Positions 1 through 10,253 are shown, numbered from the stretch's first letter. The stretch is 64,000 nucleotides of DNA from Acinetobacter terrestris (GCF_004331155.1 NZ_SJNZ01000006.1:60627-124626), one strand, 5' to 3'. Notes: a model not told the origin generated them from the letters alone. Numbers and translations: made by a program.

Positions 1-22
1 TGTGCAATTGTTCCGCATTCAT
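1..22 (-). CDS. Start of a gene leaving the window (5' end only)
   Basis: An ATG at 22-20 on the minus strand opens a frame reading MNAEQLH before the window edge. A GAAGG Shine-Dalgarno-like sequence lies 8 bases upstream. The frame is co-oriented with the histidine kinase whose stop is at 97, so it may be the next gene of that transcript. Seven codons are too few to name a product. The ribosome site lies inside an inverted repeat (31-68). Confidence 0.35.
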
Positions 23-30
23 TTTCCAAA

Positions 31-68
31 CCTTCAGCCGAGTTTTTTCTAGTTATATCAGCTGAAGG
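31..68 (-). promoter_or_regulatory. Inverted repeat covering the ribosome site of the leftmost gene
   Basis: CCTTCAGC (31-38) and GCTGAAGG (61-68) are perfect 8-base arms separated by 22 bases. In minus-strand RNA the second arm holds the GAAGG ribosome-binding sequence of the gene starting at 22. It lies just downstream of the kinase stop at 97. No U tract follows it, so it is not a typical terminator. Confidence 0.4.
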
Positions 69-96
69 GAAATAGAGGAAAAGAAAAATTTATTTT

Positions 97-1371
97 CTAT
101 ACTTTTAATGTTTCAGTTTTGAGTTGTTCAGGAGTTAAAGCCTGATGGGTACTGGTCGCCGCCGGTAAAGTCACATTAAAAGTCGTGCCTTCGCCTTCTC
201 TGGAATCTACAAAAATTTCACCATGGTTCAGATCAATGAATCGCTTGCACAAGACCAGCCCCAGACCCGTACCTTTCTCTCCTGCCGTACCTTTAATACT
301 GGCAGTCACGGACTGCTGAAACAGCTGATCCATTTGCGTTTGACTCATGCCCAAGCCTGTGTCGCAAACAGAAATGTGCACACCCGTTTCAGACTGACTT
401 GCAGTGATGATGACTTGCCCCGTGCCATCGGTCGGGGTGAATTTTAAAGCATTGGAAACCAAATTCTGTATCACTGAGGTGATCATATTGATATCAGCGC
501 AGACTTTAATGCCTTCTTCAATCTGGTCAATGAGCTGAATATTTTTCTTTACCGCCAGACTGTTTAAGACATCACAGACAATCTTGGTCGACTGTTTCAA
601 TTCAAAGTTAATTGGGTGATAAATAAAACGCCCACCTTCCGCCATCGCCCAGTTCAGCAGGCTTTCCAGCAGATTATAGGTCGATTGTGCCGTGTCGTAT
701 AAATATTCGGAAATGCTTTGTACACTGGATTCATCAAGTGTTTCACGCTCTTGCGCCAACACTTCGGAAAAGCCCAGCAACCCGTGAAATGGCGCTCTTA
801 AATCATGGGCAATAATCTGGAAAAATTTGGTTTTACTAAAGTTGAGTGCAGCCTGCTGTTCATACATTTCTTTAAGATCGGCATGGTCAACTTTCAACTC
901 AATGATATGGGTCAGGCTGTTGGTAAAATCTTGAACGGTTGCAATATCTTCAGGATTAAAACATTGCTGATGTAAATCAAAAAACAGTGCCTGACCAATC
1001 GAAACGCCATCACTCATACGCAAATCAAAAGCCAGATAGCGTTTAGCCTCTGCACCAAATTGACTTACATGCTGGACCAGATTCGGATATTGAACATGCT
1101 GATGATCAATAAAAGCCTGCCCTTCAAAATAAGTACTTAAACAGGTTTCACCTGGCGAGCAGAATGCCTTGAAACCATGAGTTGAGGAATACCAGATATA
1201 AGGTTCATTATGAAATGCCAACACAGCTTGATCAGCTCCAAGCATGCGTCGTGCAAATCTTAAAAAGCGCTCAACCTGATTCGTGGGCGTAAAAACGCCT
1301 AACAATAGTGAAAGCTTACATGCGCTAAGCTGCTCAGTTTCTGAGCCTATTTCAAGCAACTGCATTTTCAT
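97..1371 (-). CDS. Sensor histidine kinase, probably cytoplasmic
   Basis: This is a two-component sensor kinase of about 424 residues. Numbering here is from a possible TTG start at 1386; ATG 1371 is preferred because it is a standard start with a GGAT upstream. Residues 25-165 look like a GAF-type sensory domain. A short coiled segment follows, then a HisKA domain with the phospho-acceptor His194 in AHDLRAPFHGLLGF. A HATPase_c domain follows, with the N box (QNLVSNALKF), G1 (DTGLGMS) and G2 (GEKGTGLGLVL). No membrane segment or signal peptide is visible, so the signal is probably intracellular. No response regulator is adjacent in the window. The signal cannot be inferred. Confidence 0.85.
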   Translation of the reverse strand: MKMQLLEIGSETEQLSACKLSLLLGVFTPTNQVERFLRFARRMLGADQAVLAFHNEPYIWYSSTHGFKAFCSPGETCLSTYFEGQAFIDHQHVQYPNLVQHVSQFGAEAKRYLAFDLRMSDGVSIGQALFFDLHQQCFNPEDIATVQDFTNSLTHIIELKVDHADLKEMYEQQAALNFSKTKFFQIIAHDLRAPFHGLLGFSEVLAQERETLDESSVQSISEYLYDTAQSTYNLLESLLNWAMAEGGRFIYHPINFELKQSTKIVCDVLNSLAVKKNIQLIDQIEEGIKVCADINMITSVIQNLVSNALKFTPTDGTGQVIITASQSETGVHISVCDTGLGMSQTQMDQLFQQSVTASIKGTAGEKGTGLGLVLCKRFIDLNHGEIFVDSREGEGTTFNVTLPAATSTHQALTPEQLKTETLKV

Positions 1372-1560
1372 ATCAGAGTTATCCAATCACTATTGTTGTT
1401 GTAAAAATAATTCTTACCTTTATCTTTATTAACAAATTTACATAGCGAGCACAATGAAAAAAGACATAAAACAAACAAATGTGACTATTTAAGGTAGATT
1501 TGTTGGATTTTTCCCTTTGACCGAATACTCAAAGCTCAGTAGAAATTTCTTAGGCCAATA

Positions 1561-1600
1561 AAAAAACCCCAAGCCTTTAGTACCGGCTTGGGGTTTTTTG
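1561..1600 (-). terminator. Rho-independent terminator after tRNA-Leu
   Basis: CCCCAAGCC and GGCTTGGGG form a 9-bp stem with runs of A before and T after, so it could work in both directions. It lies 4 bases past the tRNA 3' end, which suggests it ends that transcript. It could also stop plus-strand readthrough. Confidence 0.85.
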
Positions 1601-1604
1601 AATC

Positions 1605-1691
1605 TGGTCCCGAGGGTCGGACTCGAACCGACACGTCATCTCTGACAGCGGATTTTGAGTCCGCCGCGTCTACCAATTTCACCACCTCGGG
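1605..1691 (-). tRNA. tRNA-Leu (anticodon CAA)
   Basis: The minus strand folds as an 87-base class II tRNA with a long variable arm. The acceptor stem is CCCGAGG/CCTCGGG with discriminator A and an encoded CCA. The anticodon stem GCGGA/TCCGC encloses the loop CTCAAAA, giving anticodon CAA (codon UUG). The T arm carries GGTTCGAGTCC. It stands alone between a strong promoter (1726-1753) and a terminator (1561-1600). Confidence 0.97.
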
Positions 1692-1725
1692 AAAGGGGCT
1701 ACAAGCGCATTAGCTTGTGGTGGCT

Positions 1726-1753
1726 ATATTACTATCAAACTTCGAATTGTCAA
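1726..1753 (-). promoter_or_regulatory. Sigma-70 promoter of tRNA-Leu
   Basis: On the minus strand a perfect -35 TTGACA (1753-1748) is followed after 16 bases by TAATAT (1731-1726). The start of transcription would fall near 1719, about 28 bases before the mature tRNA 5' end. Confidence 0.75.
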
Positions 1754-1847
1754 TTATCTAATTCAATCAATTGATCACTTTTATAGCAAAACCAAAAAGT
1801 TTGTCTTAAAAAGCATCAGATATCATCTCGTTTGCCCTTTTCAGGAC

Positions 1848-1853
1848 TATAAT
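1848..1853 (+). promoter_or_regulatory. Possible -10 element for queA
   Basis: A consensus TATAAT lies 32 bases before the queA ATG. No good -35 hexamer is found at the usual spacing, so this call rests on the -10 alone. Confidence 0.35.
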
Positions 1854-1885
1854 GCGGACGTTTTTCTTATTTCTATACATTGAAG

Positions 1886-2923
1886 ATGCAACTTTCTGAC
1901 TTTAACTTTGATCTCCCTGATGAACTCATTGCCCGCTACCCTTTAGAAACCCGTAGTGCTTCACGCCTTTTGCATTTAGATGCGCAAGGGCAATATCATG
2001 ACTGTCATTTCACCGACATTGTTGATTTACTCGATTCTGGTGACTTGCTGATTTTAAATGACACCAAAGTGATGAAAGCACGCCTGAAAGGTAAACGTGC
2101 CTCTGGTGGTGCTGTAGAAGTTTTAGTGGAACGGATGCAGGACAAGTTTATTGCACACTGCCACATTAAAGCCAGCAACTCGCCTAAAGCCGGTGCTGAA
2201 CTTTTTATTGGTGATGATGCAGTAAAAGTAACGGTGCAAGGTCGCCACGAAAACTTGTTTATTGTCGAGTTTTCACAACCGATTTTAGATGTTTTGGATC
2301 AATACGGTGCTTTGCCAATTCCGCCTTATTTCAACCGTGAAGCCGAAGCCATTGATACCGAACGCTATCAGACCGTATTTAATGACCCGACTAAACTGGC
2401 AAGCGTCGCAGCACCAACAGCCAGCCTGCACTTCGACCAAGACTTATTGGAAAAACTTGAAGCCAAAGGCATTCAAAAAACTTTTGTGACGCTACATGTC
2501 GGCGCAGGTACATTCTTGCCGGTACGCACCACAGATATCGAAAACCACATTATGCATAGCGAATGGTGTGATGTTCCAGAACATACGGTTGAACTGATTC
2601 GTCAAACCAAAGCCCGTGGCAATAAAGTCATTTCGGTCGGAACCACAGCAACTCGTGCCATTGAAAGTGCAGCTCAAGCGCATGGCGGCAGATTAGATAC
2701 GTGGACAGGTGATACACAAATTTTCATCTATCCAGGTTATGATTTTAAAGTGGTGGATCGTTTAATTACCAACTTCCATTTACCTGAATCCACTTTATTG
2801 ATGCTGGTTTCGGCATTGTCGAATCGTGATAACATTTTAAATGCCTATCATCATGCTGTAGACGCCAAATACCGCTTCTTTAGTTATGGCGATGCCATGC
2901 TGATTGATAAAATTACGCCTTAA
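1886..2923 (+). CDS. queA: QueA, S-adenosylmethionine:tRNA ribosyltransferase-isomerase
   Basis: QueA transfers and rearranges the ribosyl part of SAM onto preQ1 in position 34 of tRNA, giving epoxyqueuosine. The protein (345 aa) matches the family from end to end: the N-terminus [19 protein letters not shown], a [11 protein letters not shown] segment, the LHVGAGTF stretch, and a C-terminus with [16 protein letters not shown]. An in-frame TTG at 1880 is possible, but ATG 1886 matches the normal family start. It is followed 26 bases later by a DUF3137 gene. Its usual partner tgt lies about 2.8 kb downstream, beyond three unrelated genes. Confidence 0.96.
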   Translation: MQLSDFNFDLPDELIARYPLETRSASRLLHLDAQGQYHDCHFTDIVDLLDSGDLLILNDTKVMKARLKGKRASGGAVEVLVERMQDKFIAHCHIKASNSPKAGAELFIGDDAVKVTVQGRHENLFIVEFSQPILDVLDQYGALPIPPYFNREAEAIDTERYQTVFNDPTKLASVAAPTASLHFDQDLLEKLEAKGIQKTFVTLHVGAGTFLPVRTTDIENHIMHSEWCDVPEHTVELIRQTKARGNKVISVGTTATRAIESAAQAHGGRLDTWTGDTQIFIYPGYDFKVVDRLITNFHLPESTLLMLVSALSNRDNILNAYHHAVDAKYRFFSYGDAMLIDKITP

Positions 2924-2949
2924 TACTTGCCGATAAAAAGAAGCACTCC

Positions 2950-3978
2950 ATGCCGCTCGATACTGTTAGACATTCGATTCATATTCGACGTAAAAAAAAT
3001 GAACGGGTTTTTCAGAATATTGCGCGGCTCTGGGAGATTGGCCGGCAGGCTCAAACCCAGCAAGATATTCTGGATGGTTTGCATCCTTGGAATGCGCCGA
3101 TCGTTCTCAAATTTGAAAATGTCTTGCCGCTACTTTTAGCTGCGGTGGGGCTTTTTTTCGTGCTGCTGATTTTTATACTCCCGACCAATATCTGGCTACA
3201 GCTGGGTCTGGTGACTGGGCTATTTATGATTTTCTGGGCTTATATCAGCTATGAAGATAAAAAACCGATTGATGATGTGATTGAATATTTAGAACAACAG
3301 ACCATCGCCAAAAAATACCAGCTCTCCTTCCTGCAACAGCCGCAACATATTTCTGTGCCGCTGCAACCAGTTTTATTCATTGCCCATTTAAAACGCCTGT
3401 TCCCAGTGTTTAATCAAGGCACGCTCTCTAATGACATTCCCTATTATGCCAGTACGGTCTGGGCAGATGAGGACGGCAAACAGCATCAAGTCATGGTTTT
3501 TCAATATCATTTTGTCAATCAGGTTCGCGTGCGTGATAAAGATGGCAATGATGTCAAAGTGAAAGAGGTTCATAAAGACTTATGGGGCGTATTCGTTTTT
3601 GATGTTGAGATCCAAGGGCTTGCGATTACCACGGCACGCAAGAACTTTTATTATCCCTATAGCTTTCCCTGGCATACCAGCGATATTCAGACCAATGAAA
3701 AATTAAACATTTTTGGCAGTGATGAAATGCAAACCGCGAAATTACTCTCGCCTGCCTTCGTACTGAAACTGGCTGATTTCTTTGCCCAGCGTCAGGGCGA
3801 TTTAATGTTCCATCCGACCAGTCATACCTTATGCTTTTTAGGTCCTGCTGATTTATTTAAAATATCGACCCAAGCTAAAAAAATCCAAGATATTTCTGTA
3901 TTACGTGGACACTTACGTACTTTTAAATTACCTTATTTAGAAAGCTTGCAGCGTGACTTAACGCATTTTTTAAAATAA
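2950..3978 (+). CDS. DUF3137-type membrane protein
   Basis: The product is 342 residues of unknown function. Two close hydrophobic segments (about residues 59-85 and 88-106, LLLAAVGLFFVLLIF and a second) follow a basic, soluble N-terminus. They are followed by a roughly 230-residue cytoplasmic domain with alternating hydrophobic and charged stretches. The layout resembles DUF3137 proteins, which often lie beside LemA genes. Here a LemA gene follows after 28 bases. It probably forms a transcription unit with queA and lemA. Its role is unknown; co-occurrence with LemA points to an envelope function. Confidence 0.7.
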   Translation: MPLDTVRHSIHIRRKKNERVFQNIARLWEIGRQAQTQQDILDGLHPWNAPIVLKFENVLPLLLAAVGLFFVLLIFILPTNIWLQLGLVTGLFMIFWAYISYEDKKPIDDVIEYLEQQTIAKKYQLSFLQQPQHISVPLQPVLFIAHLKRLFPVFNQGTLSNDIPYYASTVWADEDGKQHQVMVFQYHFVNQVRVRDKDGNDVKVKEVHKDLWGVFVFDVEIQGLAITTARKNFYYPYSFPWHTSDIQTNEKLNIFGSDEMQTAKLLSPAFVLKLADFFAQRQGDLMFHPTSHTLCFLGPADLFKISTQAKKIQDISVLRGHLRTFKLPYLESLQRDLTHFLK

Positions 3979-4006
3979 AAACGCTTGATGTTCTGGGGAC
4001 ATATAA

Positions 4007-4573
4007 ATGGGGCTGTTAATTTTTTTTCTATTGATGATTGCCATGGTCGTGGCATGTATCATGATTCGCAATAATATTGTGCGTCATCACAATGCGTCTA
4101 TACGCGCCTGGTCGGATGTCGCAAGCTATGAACGTCAGAAAATTAAAATTCTGGATGGCTTGCAACCTTTGGTTGAACAATATTCAAGTTTTGAAAAAGG
4201 CACTTTAGAAAAAGTGACTGAACTGCGTCAGAATATTTTAAACCTGAATATCAATAATACCGACGTCTCGCAATTACAGCGCATTGAAAGCTTGAATAAA
4301 GAATTGATGCGTAGTTTAAATGTGGTGGTTGAAAACTATCCCGAACTGAAAGCCAATGAAATTTATCTGAAAATGATGAATGAAATTGAAGAACAGAATG
4401 AAAATGTCGGCGCAGCGATTAGCATTTTTAACCGTAATGTAGAGCTGTTCAATAACCATATTCAGGTTTTCCCGAATAACATTGTCAATACCATGACAAT
4501 GGGTAAAAAAGCCATTCGCCCCTTTCGGGATCAAATGGTCACCCAAAATTTTGACTATCGACCTAATTTTTAA
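4007..4573 (+). CDS. LemA family protein
   Basis: The 188-residue protein has one N-terminal membrane segment (residues 1-20, GLLIFFLLMIAMVVACIMI). A long helical domain follows, with the LemA features of early N-N/R-rich turns (RNNIVRHHNASIRAWSDV) and a C-terminal NxVNTMTMGKKAIRPF stretch. LemA proteins are membrane-anchored helical bundles exposed outside the inner membrane; their function is poorly known. It directly follows the DUF3137 gene, a recurrent pairing. The C-terminal tail (RDQMVTQNFDYRPNF) is short. Confidence 0.8.
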   Translation: MGLLIFFLLMIAMVVACIMIRNNIVRHHNASIRAWSDVASYERQKIKILDGLQPLVEQYSSFEKGTLEKVTELRQNILNLNINNTDVSQLQRIESLNKELMRSLNVVVENYPELKANEIYLKMMNEIEEQNENVGAAISIFNRNVELFNNHIQVFPNNIVNTMTMGKKAIRPFRDQMVTQNFDYRPNF

Positions 4574-4580
4574 CAACTCG

Positions 4581-4623
4581 GGACTTCTTGTATTCATCCT
4601 TTATAAATAACCGCAAGAAGTCC
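4581..4623. repeat. 10-bp inverted repeat after lemA
   Basis: GGACTTCTTG (4581-4590) and CAAGAAGTCC (4614-4623) are perfect arms with a 23-base loop. They start 8 bases after the lemA stop, with an A-rich rather than T-rich tail on the plus strand. It may be an mRNA 3'-end structure or an operator for the next gene (4682). Confidence 0.5.
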
Positions 4624-4681
4624 AAAAACTATTTAAAAAATTAATAAAAAAAACATTAACTTCATAAAAAGAATAAAGCTC

Positions 4682-5551
4682 ATGTTAGAACATATTCCCC
4701 TACTCAAAGATGCATTAATTGAAGCCTTTTACCCCTTATACGATCAATATAATGAAGATCAGATTTATGCATGCGCCCTGGTTTTCAATGAATATTTACG
4801 GATGGACGATTTAGCCGTATCGACCACCCGTAGCTTCTTCGCGGAGCATGAAGACCCGCTGCAATATCTGTCAGAACAGGACAAATGGCAGGTAAAAAAA
4901 TGGCGTTATCGCTCTCACTCATCTGCAGAAAACCGTTTTGCGCAATTTAAATTAATCTTGGCAGATTATTTTAAAAAAACCCATGCCTTTGGCCATCCGA
5001 TGCTGGAGCATAACCATGGCAATGCTCAAAACAATCTTGATCTGGTGATTGCCGCCTTTCAACAGGCCAAGGATGCTTTTGCCCATTCTTATGGTCTGGA
5101 TACCCAAAATATTGTGTTTTTTATTCATATTCCCCATCAGCCTCAAGTGGCAATCCATTCTGCACAGTGTCTCAATAGCGGCAGTCCATTAATGGATGAC
5201 TTCATTCAGCATCATTCTCCCAGAGCCGTGCCTCAAAACTTAGGCAGCAAACAAAAGCTATCCCAAGCCGATAAAGACCTGCTGGTCGATTTAGCCCAAA
5301 TGACGGAAATTGAACCTTATGATTATTTACACATAGCTCAGCAAGCCTATTTGCTGACTTTAGAATCGGCTTTTATTGACAGCAATCCCTATATTCAGAA
5401 ACTGATTCAAACCATTGCAGCGATGGATTGTGGGATAAAAGATGGCTGTGCCTTGGAAAAAAATGAAATATTAGAACGTATTGAACAGTTCTATCATGCA
5501 AGCCAAAACCTAACTTTAAGCAACTCCAATCCCTTTTCCGATATACCGTGA
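4682..5551 (+). CDS. Uncharacterised protein, possibly DUF4303-like
   Basis: This is a 289-residue soluble protein that I do not recognise with confidence. The N-terminus (LKDALIEAFYPLYDQYNEDQIYACALVFNEYLRMDD) resembles the start of DUF4303/SMI1-associated proteins in having an acidic helix followed by a Y-A-x-A-L-V strand. No signal peptide, membrane segment or catalytic motif is visible. It starts 108 bases after lemA, behind the inverted repeat at 4581-4623, so it may have its own promoter. It separates queA from tgt together with the two preceding genes. Confidence 0.6.
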   Translation: MLEHIPLLKDALIEAFYPLYDQYNEDQIYACALVFNEYLRMDDLAVSTTRSFFAEHEDPLQYLSEQDKWQVKKWRYRSHSSAENRFAQFKLILADYFKKTHAFGHPMLEHNHGNAQNNLDLVIAAFQQAKDAFAHSYGLDTQNIVFFIHIPHQPQVAIHSAQCLNSGSPLMDDFIQHHSPRAVPQNLGSKQKLSQADKDLLVDLAQMTEIEPYDYLHIAQQAYLLTLESAFIDSNPYIQKLIQTIAAMDCGIKDGCALEKNEILERIEQFYHASQNLTLSNSNPFSDIP

Positions 5552-5607
5552 AAAGGAAAGTATCGAGTTAAAATTCGACAACGCTGGTGTTTATGTGCGT
5601 AATCTAG

Positions 5608-6819
<1,212 letters not shown>

Positions 6820-6926
6820 TCTTTTCAGCATTTGCGCTGAAGAAAAAGTCCATGTAAATTGCAGAACAAGTTATTTTATTTATCATCATATTGTTGATAT
6901 ACAGTTTTTTATTTTAGGAAAATGAA

Positions 6927-7256
6927 ATGAGCCTTTTTATTTCTACTGCTCACGCAGCGGGTGAAGCTGCAGCCCAGCCAAGTTTGGTTACTAACCTTTT
7001 GATGATTGCAGTATTTGTCGCAATTTTCTATTTCCTGATTTGGCGTCCTCAAGCAAAACGCGCTAAAGAACACCGTACCCTGGTTGAAAGCCTGGGTGTA
7101 GGTAGTGAAGTGGTTTTTGCAGGCGGTTTAATGGGTAAAATCACTAAACTTGAAGGTGATTTTGCAGTGGTTGAATTAAGCCGTGGCGTAGAAGTAAAAA
7201 TTCAGCGTGCAAGTGTGATTTCGGTTCTTCCTGAAGGCACATTAAATAATCTTTAA
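6927..7256 (+). CDS. yajC: YajC, Sec translocon accessory subunit
   Basis: YajC (109 aa) associates with SecDF in the inner membrane. One membrane segment (about residues 20-40, LVTNLLMIAVFVAIFYFLIW) is followed by the family hallmark RPQAKRAKEHR and a small cytoplasmic beta-rich domain with LEGDFAVVELSRGVEVKIQRASV. It lies between tgt and secD as in most proteobacteria. A stem-loop with a T run (7261-7288) follows and may reduce readthrough into secD. Confidence 0.95.
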   Translation: MSLFISTAHAAGEAAAQPSLVTNLLMIAVFVAIFYFLIWRPQAKRAKEHRTLVESLGVGSEVVFAGGLMGKITKLEGDFAVVELSRGVEVKIQRASVISVLPEGTLNNL

Positions 7257-7260
7257 TCAA

Positions 7261-7288
7261 AAAAAGTCGTGCCCTCGCACGACTTTTT
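7261..7288 (+). terminator. Terminator-like hairpin between yajC and secD
   Basis: AAAAAGTCGTGC-CCTC-GCACGACTTTTT is a GC-containing stem with a T run, 4 bases after the yajC stop and 20 bases before secD. It has the form of an intrinsic terminator inside an operon, so it may act as an attenuator or set the subunit ratio. Confidence 0.7.
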
Positions 7289-7307
7289 CATTTTAAGAAG
7301 AAAATAA

Positions 7308-9209
7308 ATGCGTTACCCAGCATGGAAATATCTGCTGATCATCGTGGTTTTGATGATTAGTACATTATATGCCCTGCCTAGTTTGTATCCCGATGAACCT
7401 GCTGTTCAAATTTCGGGTGCCAAAGCCGGTACCCAAATTGATCAAAGCATCGTACAAAAAGCAGAGCAATTATTAGAAAGTGAAAAAATTCCAAGCCATG
7501 ACAACAGCTTTAGCAATAATGCTGCCCTTTTGCGTCTCGATTCTTCTGAAGCACAGTTAAAAGCCAAAGAAGTATTGCGCCGTGGACTTGGCGATAATTA
7601 TGTTGTTGCATTGAACCTTGCGCCAACCACACCTGAATGGCTACAAAAAATTGGTGCAAAACCAATGAAATTGGGTCTGGATTTACGTGGTGGTGTGCAC
7701 TTCTTGCTTGAAGTGGATATGGACAAAGCCATCAGTCAGCGCATGGAAACATCTGCGACTGATTTGCGCCGTCAACTGCGTGACAACAAGCTGAAATTCA
7801 ATAGCCTTGCGTTGAATAACAACACCATTACTGTGCAGTTTGCCAGCAACGGTGACCGTGATGCGGTGATGGACTTCTTGCGCCGTAATGGTAATGAGTT
7901 CACTCAGCAGGCGATTGCATCTGAATCAGGTTCGACTTTACGCCTGAACTATACCGATGTACGCAAGCAAGAAATTCAGTCCTATGCGGTGAATCAGAAC
8001 TTAACCACTTTACGTAACCGTATTAACGAGTTGGGTGTAGCGGAAGCACTGGTTCAAACCCAGGGTAGCAACCGCATCGTGGTTGAACTTCCGGGTGTTC
8101 AGGACACTGCTGAAGCAAAACGTGTCTTGGGCCGTACAGCGAACCTAGAGTTCCGTCTGGTCTCTGATCTGAATGACCAATATATCGATCCGTATAGCGG
8201 TAAATCGACGGGTCAGGCATTACCTCCGGGTACAGAAGTTTTTGCTTATGAATCTCTGGACAGTGGCCGTGAATTACTGTTGAACCGTAACCGTATTCTG
8301 ACCGGTGAACGTGTACAAAACGCATCTAGTGGCTTTAGCCAAGACAGTGGTGGTGCTGAAGTAAATATTACTTTAGACAGTGCTGGCGGTAAGCTGATGT
8401 CGGATGCAACACGTACTGCGGTGGGTAAACGCATGGCGGTACTGTTCATCGAGAACAAGCAAAAAATCAGCTATGTACCCGATCCTGTGACCGGTGCACA
8501 AACTGAAGTGCGTACGCCTTATGCAGAATCTGTCGTAATTAATGCGGCAACCATTCAAGCCGTTTTAGGTTCACAATTCCGTATTACCGGTCTGGATTCA
8601 CCACAAGAAGCGGCTGAACTTGCGCTGATGCTTCGTGCAGGTGCTTTGGCTGCGCCAATGTACTTTGTTGAAGAACGTGTGGTTGGTCCAAGTCTGGGTC
8701 AAGAAAATATTGACAAAGGTGTGTTATCGACTCAAATCGGTTTCATTCTGGTTGCGATCTGGATGGTGGTGTTCTTCCGTTTGTTCGGTGTGATTGCCAA
8801 TTTTGCCCTGATTGCCAACTTGGCGATGATCCTGACGGTCATGTCGTGGATTGGTGCTTCGCTGACCTTGCCGGGTATTGCAGGTATCGTGATCACGATT
8901 GGTATGGCAGTCGATGCCAACGTACTGATATGTGAGCGAATAAGGGAAGAGATGAAATGGGGAGCCTCGCCCAAACAAGCGATTGTCGCGGGTTATGATC
9001 GAGCCTATAACACCATTTTTGACTCCAACTTAACCACGTTCCTGGTTGCGTTTATTCTTTTTGCCATCGGTACCGGCCCAATCAAAGGCTTCGCCGTAAC
9101 CTTAATGATCGGTATTATTTGCTCGATGTTTACTGCAATTACAGTAACCCGTGCAATCGTACAGCTCATTTATGGCAAAAAACGTAACTTGAAGAAGTTG
9201 AGCATTTAA
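7308..9209 (+). CDS. secD: SecD, protein translocase subunit
   Basis: SecD (633 aa) forms with SecF the proton-driven RND-type complex that assists late steps of Sec export. TM1 lies at residues 7-25. The periplasmic P1 domain begins with KLGLDLRGGVHFLLEVD (residues 121 on), and the C-terminal five-helix RND domain starts near ENIDKGVLSTQIGFI. Motifs GMAVDANVLICERIREE and SNLTTFLVAFILFAIGTGPIKGFA are typical. The secF gene follows after 8 bases. Confidence 0.97.
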   Translation: MRYPAWKYLLIIVVLMISTLYALPSLYPDEPAVQISGAKAGTQIDQSIVQKAEQLLESEKIPSHDNSFSNNAALLRLDSSEAQLKAKEVLRRGLGDNYVVALNLAPTTPEWLQKIGAKPMKLGLDLRGGVHFLLEVDMDKAISQRMETSATDLRRQLRDNKLKFNSLALNNNTITVQFASNGDRDAVMDFLRRNGNEFTQQAIASESGSTLRLNYTDVRKQEIQSYAVNQNLTTLRNRINELGVAEALVQTQGSNRIVVELPGVQDTAEAKRVLGRTANLEFRLVSDLNDQYIDPYSGKSTGQALPPGTEVFAYESLDSGRELLLNRNRILTGERVQNASSGFSQDSGGAEVNITLDSAGGKLMSDATRTAVGKRMAVLFIENKQKISYVPDPVTGAQTEVRTPYAESVVINAATIQAVLGSQFRITGLDSPQEAAELALMLRAGALAAPMYFVEERVVGPSLGQENIDKGVLSTQIGFILVAIWMVVFFRLFGVIANFALIANLAMILTVMSWIGASLTLPGIAGIVITIGMAVDANVLICERIREEMKWGASPKQAIVAGYDRAYNTIFDSNLTTFLVAFILFAIGTGPIKGFAVTLMIGIICSMFTAITVTRAIVQLIYGKKRNLKKLSI

Positions 9210-9217
9210 GGAGATCT

Positions 9218-10189
9218 ATGATGACTGATATGACTCAACCTGATTCAAAAAAATACGGTCGCCCAGATGATGAACGCATAATTCCGTTTATGAAAATTGC
9301 CAAACCAGCGGCAATTTTCTCCATCATCCTGACCATTGTAAGTATCTTCTTTATCGTGACTAAAGGCTTAAACCTGGGTTTAGACTTTACCGGTGGTGTT
9401 TCTGCAGAGTTAAACTATGCACAACCTGCCAACCAGACTGAAGTCATTAAAGCCTTGAACCAAGCCGGTTTTAAAGATGCGGTGGTGCAAACCCTCGGTA
9501 GCAACAAGGATCTTTTGGTGCGTATGCCTCCTCAAGAGCTTGAAGTGGAAGACTTGAGTAACGCGATTACCAAGGCGGCTCAATTGCCGAACAATGCTGC
9601 TGAAGTTCACAAAGTGGACTCTGTCGGTGGTCAGGTCGGAAATGAGCTGTATGTTCGATCTGCGGGCGCTGTTGGATTGGCATTATTATTAATGCTGGTC
9701 TACGTTACGATCCGTTTCGAATTCAAGCTGGCGATCGGTGCGGTTCTTTCGTTATTCCACGACGTGCTTGTAACCGTGGGCGTTTTTGCCATGATGCAAT
9801 GGCCGTTTGACTTAACCGTCTTGGCAGCCATCCTGGCACTTTTAGGCTTCTCGCTTAACGATAACATCGTGGTATCGGATCGTATCCGTGAAAACTTCCG
9901 TAAGATCCGTGGCGCAAACCCGCGTGAAATTATCGATATTTCTTTGACCGAAACCCTACGCCGTACCATTCATACTTCAATGACCTTATTGCTGGTTGTA
10001 CTGGCGATGATGTTCCTCGGAGGTGATGGTTTACACTGGTTCTCTATCGCGATGTTTATTGGTGTATTTGTCGGTACTTATTCTTCAATTTATATCGGTA
10101 CTGCGTTCGCCCTATGGCGTGGTCTGAACCGTCAGGACTTCATTGTTCAGGTTAAACCTGAATTTGAAGAAGAAGAAATTCCTAAATAA
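9218..10189 (+). CDS. secF: SecF, protein translocase subunit
   Basis: SecF (323 aa) is the partner of SecD. It has TM1 near residues 28-48, the GLDFTGGVSAEL motif opening a short periplasmic domain, and five C-terminal helices with FSLNDNIVVSDRIREN and the TSMTLLLVVLAMMFLGG segment. AAGGAG lies just ahead of a doubled ATG (9218 and 9221); either could be the start. A terminator at 10223-10253 ends the tgt-yajC-secDF unit. Confidence 0.97.
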   Translation: MMTDMTQPDSKKYGRPDDERIIPFMKIAKPAAIFSIILTIVSIFFIVTKGLNLGLDFTGGVSAELNYAQPANQTEVIKALNQAGFKDAVVQTLGSNKDLLVRMPPQELEVEDLSNAITKAAQLPNNAAEVHKVDSVGGQVGNELYVRSAGAVGLALLLMLVYVTIRFEFKLAIGAVLSLFHDVLVTVGVFAMMQWPFDLTVLAAILALLGFSLNDNIVVSDRIRENFRKIRGANPREIIDISLTETLRRTIHTSMTLLLVVLAMMFLGGDGLHWFSIAMFIGVFVGTYSSIYIGTAFALWRGLNRQDFIVQVKPEFEEEEIPK

Positions 10190-10222
10190 TTTCTCTAAAC
10201 CAGATCAGCTTTAAACTGACCT

Positions 10223-10253
10223 AAAAAAGCCCATCTTCGGATGGGCTTTTTTA
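10223..10253. terminator. Bidirectional terminator between secF and the APE cluster
   Basis: AAAAAAGCCCAT-CTTCGG-ATGGGCTTTTTT lies between the convergent ends of secF (+, 10189) and the last gene of the APE cluster (-, 10326). The symmetrical A and T runs allow it to stop both. Confidence 0.9.

Noticed and set aside
8724..8978. Overlapping antisense frames of 80-84 codons inside secD
   Set aside because: They lie fully within the strongly conserved secD reading frame and have no ribosome site; shadows of the real gene.
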